Below, in pieces: positions 5,023-6,371 of a stretch of DNA of 6,371 bases (position 1 is the stretch's first letter; the number at the start of each line of letters is the position of its first letter). Origin of the DNA: an uncultured Bacillota bacterium (GTDB lineage Bacteria > Bacillota > Clostridia > Peptostreptococcales > Anaerovoracaceae); assembly GCA_946629205.1 (NCBI GenBank), contig CAMOXP010000082.1, positions 1 to 6,371 on the forward strand. The letters are read 5' to 3'. The notes under the pieces are model-generated. The model saw nothing but the letters and a program-made list of their open reading frames with translations. It was not told where the DNA came from and made no database searches. The position numbers and the translations under genes were made by a program.

Positions 5023-6141
5023 CTATTTCTTATTGTGGTGTTCCACGAAGTACTGGTAAGTGGACCGGTACAGACCGCGTTCGAAGAGATTGTCACTGTC
5101 TTCATGGATGTCTTCGTATTCCTTCTGCAGGATGATGCCGACGTAGTTCTTCATCAGTCCGAAGTAAACCTGTACGGAACGCGGCACATCCATACCCGGC
5201 CAAGCGTTGCAGCTGACCGTCACACGGCGGTTGGTGGAATCCACGACAGTGCCTTCGATTTCAGCATAGCCCGGATCGTCCGGATAGATGACCGTGTGGC
5301 CCGGCATGCCTGTGATCGTACCTTCCATGCCCTTGACGAGCGGCGGATCGACGATGAAGTCGTAACGGTCCGCGCAGATGTCCAGCAGAACGGCATCTTC
5401 AGGCAAAAGTCCGATCTGCCGGTTTGTCATGACGTACTGTGTCTCGTCTTTGCGCTGGGTGGCGTCCACGACCAGTTGGCATTCCTTGATGATATCATCG
5501 AACACTTCAGGATGTCCTGTGATGGTCCGCGTGCAGATGATCGGCAGGATGCCGGTCTGCTCTTTGCCCAGGAACTCTCTGTCACTCAGGATCTCCAGGG
5601 AGCGGATGCAGTTCTGTCCGACGCCGCCGACGCCCATGACCAGGGCCTTGATCGGACCGCGCTCTGTAGAATAAAAATCAGGATAGACTTCTTTGAGTGT
5701 TTCGACGGCTTCCTGGCAGGCGTTGAACGCCGTCCCGAAGTAGTCGGCGAAGATCCTCAGGCCATTGTCGTCTACAATGTGGTCCATCGCAAAGGTTCGG
5801 AGGCCTTTGCGCGCGATGATCTCACATACCTTCGGACGCGTCGCATAGTGGAGCATTGTGAAGTAGACGGATCCGTCCTTGAGCATTTCCAGATCTTCCG
5901 GCTCCGGATTCTTCAGGATCATCGTAATGTCTTTGCCGAAGGACTCCTCTCTGGAGACGAAGTGCACCTTGTCGGACGCCTTCAGGTAATCGTCCGCCGT
6001 ATAGCCCAAACGCTCGCCGTATCCTTCTTCCAGATAAAACTCCACGCCATCATATCGATCCATGAACGCGAACAGATCCGGAATGAAATCCCTGCTGTCG
6101 CCATGGAAGTTTCTGATCATCGGGAAACCAACTGTTTTCAT
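5023..6141 (-). CDS. Divergent alanine dehydrogenase / transhydrogenase-family protein
   Basis: This 372-residue protein has the two-part architecture of the alanine dehydrogenase/pyridine nucleotide transhydrogenase (AlaDH/PNT) family. The N-terminal catalytic part contains GFPMIRNFHGDSRDF (5-19), the Y-rich GYGERLGYTADDY segment (40-52), LKNPEP (76-81) and FTMLHYATRP (94-103). R17, K77 and H98 line up by motif with the substrate-binding Arg, Lys and His of alanine dehydrogenase. A Rossmann segment LVMGVGGVGQN (167-177) should bind NAD(H). VVDATQR (224-230), LLDICADRYDF (252-262) and NAWPGMDVPRS (312-322) are counterparts of later family motifs; the last resembles the MPGAVPRT segment. Overall it is far from classical alanine dehydrogenases, so the substrate could be another amino or keto acid. 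AGGAGG (complement of 6150-6155) lies eight bases before the ATG. It is transcribed alone, convergent with the plus-strand block. The long open frame on the opposite strand is a shadow. Confidence 0.8.
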   Translation of the reverse strand: MKTVGFPMIRNFHGDSRDFIPDLFAFMDRYDGVEFYLEEGYGERLGYTADDYLKASDKVHFVSREESFGKDITMILKNPEPEDLEMLKDGSVYFTMLHYATRPKVCEIIARKGLRTFAMDHIVDDNGLRIFADYFGTAFNACQEAVETLKEVYPDFYSTERGPIKALVMGVGGVGQNCIRSLEILSDREFLGKEQTGILPIICTRTITGHPEVFDDIIKECQLVVDATQRKDETQYVMTNRQIGLLPEDAVLLDICADRYDFIVDPPLVKGMEGTITGMPGHTVIYPDDPGYAEIEGTVVDSTNRRVTVSCNAWPGMDVPRSVQVYFGLMKNYVGIILQKEYEDIHEDSDNLFERGLYRSTYQYFVEHHNKK

Positions 6142-6185
6142 CGTAACATCCTCCTGATTCGTGTTTTGTTTTTTTGTACTTTACT

Positions 6186-6214
6186 ATTTTATCACAAAAG
6201 AAGGGACAGTGGAA
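6186..6214 (-). promoter_or_regulatory. Extended -10 promoter for the AlaDH-like gene (minus strand)
   Basis: Read on the minus strand, TGATAAAAT (complement of 6186-6194) is an extended -10 element. TTCCAC (complement of 6209-6214) lies 17 bases upstream as a weak -35. Transcription would start near 6179, leaving a leader of about 40 bases that contains an A-rich stretch and the ribosome binding site at 6150-6155. Confidence 0.45.
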
Positions 6215-6222
6215 CACCAATG

Positions 6223-6243
6223 CCGCACGAGGTTAAGGTGCGG
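6223..6243. repeat. Small hairpin CCGCAC...GTGCGG
   Basis: CCGCAC (6223-6228) pairs with GTGCGG (6238-6243) over a nine-base loop. It lies immediately upstream of the AlaDH-like gene's putative promoter and at the left border of the direct repeats. No T-run follows on the plus strand. It may be an operator, part of a repetitive element, or coincidental. Confidence 0.3.
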
Positions 6244-6297
6244 ATATTCGAGAGGCGACTTTCAACCAACGGAGAAACGAAGTATCAAGGGTTTCAG
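6239..6297. repeat. Direct repeat copy 1 (period 74)
   Basis: This 59-base unit matches 6313-6371 at 48 of 59 positions by manual alignment without gaps. The best-conserved parts are CTTTCAACCAAC, AAACGAAG and CAAGGGTTTCAG. No protein-coding sense is apparent. The copies differ at scattered positions, unlike a typical active CRISPR array. It looks like an intergenic repetitive element of unknown class. Confidence 0.7.
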
Positions 6298-6314
6298 GCA
6301 TAGGGTGTTGGTTG
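6263..6314. repeat. Inverted repeat CAACCAAC...GTTGGTTG
   Basis: CAACCAAC (6263-6270) and GTTGGTTG (6307-6314) are perfect eight-base complements separated by 36 bases. They span the end of repeat copy 1 and the start of copy 2. They could form the base of a large stem-loop in RNA or single-stranded DNA. Confidence 0.45.
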
Positions 6315-6371
6315 CGGAAGGCCGAGAGCCGGCTTTCAACCAACAGTAAAACGAAGCAACAAGGGTTTCAG
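6313..6371. repeat. Direct repeat copy 2 (runs to window edge)
   Basis: This is the second copy of the unit at 6239-6297, starting 74 bases later. Its last visible bases are CAAGGGTTTCAG, identical to the end of copy 1. Whether more copies follow cannot be seen. Confidence 0.7.

Noticed and set aside
5035..6303. A 422-codon open frame on the plus strand, longer than the annotated minus-strand gene
   Set aside because: It lies opposite the AlaDH-like gene, whose translation has clear family motifs and a good ribosome binding site. The plus-strand product shows no recognisable fold and has no ribosome binding site at its start; it arises from the codon bias of the real gene.
6161..6349. Small plus-strand open frame crossing the repeats
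   Set aside because: It has no ribosome binding site, starts in the AlaDH-like gene's leader on the opposite strand, and ends inside the second repeat copy without any family resemblance.
6239..6371. CRISPR array
   Set aside because: Only two units are visible, they mismatch at about 11 of 59 positions, the similarity extends past a plausible repeat boundary, and no cas gene is present in the window.

Overview
The window looks like a chromosomal segment of an anaerobic member of the Bacillota, probably of clostridial type. This rests on strong AGGAGG-type ribosome binding sites before most genes, sigma-A-like promoters, simple hairpin-plus-U terminators, and the gene families present. It is an inference from style and content, not a taxonomic assignment. 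By eye the base composition is near 50% G+C, and lower in the intergenic parts.

Layout. Positions 1-169 are a leader region with a near-consensus promoter (4-31), a terminator hairpin (71-107) and a second, extended -10 promoter (119-127). From 170 to 3260 four plus-strand genes are packed together: a voltage-gated-type potassium channel (170-907), a flavodoxin-fold iron-sulfur flavoprotein/NAD(P)H oxidoreductase (909-1538), a LOG-family nucleotide phosphoribohydrolase (1561-2097), and a macrodomain protein with a C-terminal helix-turn-helix-like domain (2088-3260). The last gene overlaps the LOG gene by 10 bases. After a 181-base gap come a von Willebrand factor A (vWA) protein with a complete metal-binding MIDAS motif (3442-4119) and an ADP-ribosylglycohydrolase of the DraG/ARH family (4138-4941). 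A strong hairpin with T-runs on both sides (4951-4993) ends this block. It also ends the converging minus-strand gene 5023-6141, a divergent alanine dehydrogenase/transhydrogenase-family protein that has its own promoter near 6186-6214. The last ~130 bases hold two imperfect 59-base direct repeats with a 74-base period. The second copy runs off the window edge.

How the genes may work together. The core of interest is LOG, macro-HTH, vWA and ADP-ribosylglycohydrolase. Two of these families bind or remove ADP-ribose, and LOG cleaves the N-glycosidic bond of nucleotide monophosphates such as AMP. The vWA protein could be a metal-dependent scaffold, and the HTH-like tail could bring the macrodomain to DNA or to a partner. 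No ADP-ribosyltransferase (the 'writer') is visible here. The block is therefore best read as an eraser/reader or salvage module for ADP-ribosylation or NAD breakdown, which is inference. The potassium channel and the flavoprotein sit in the same probable transcript, but their functional link to the module is unknown.
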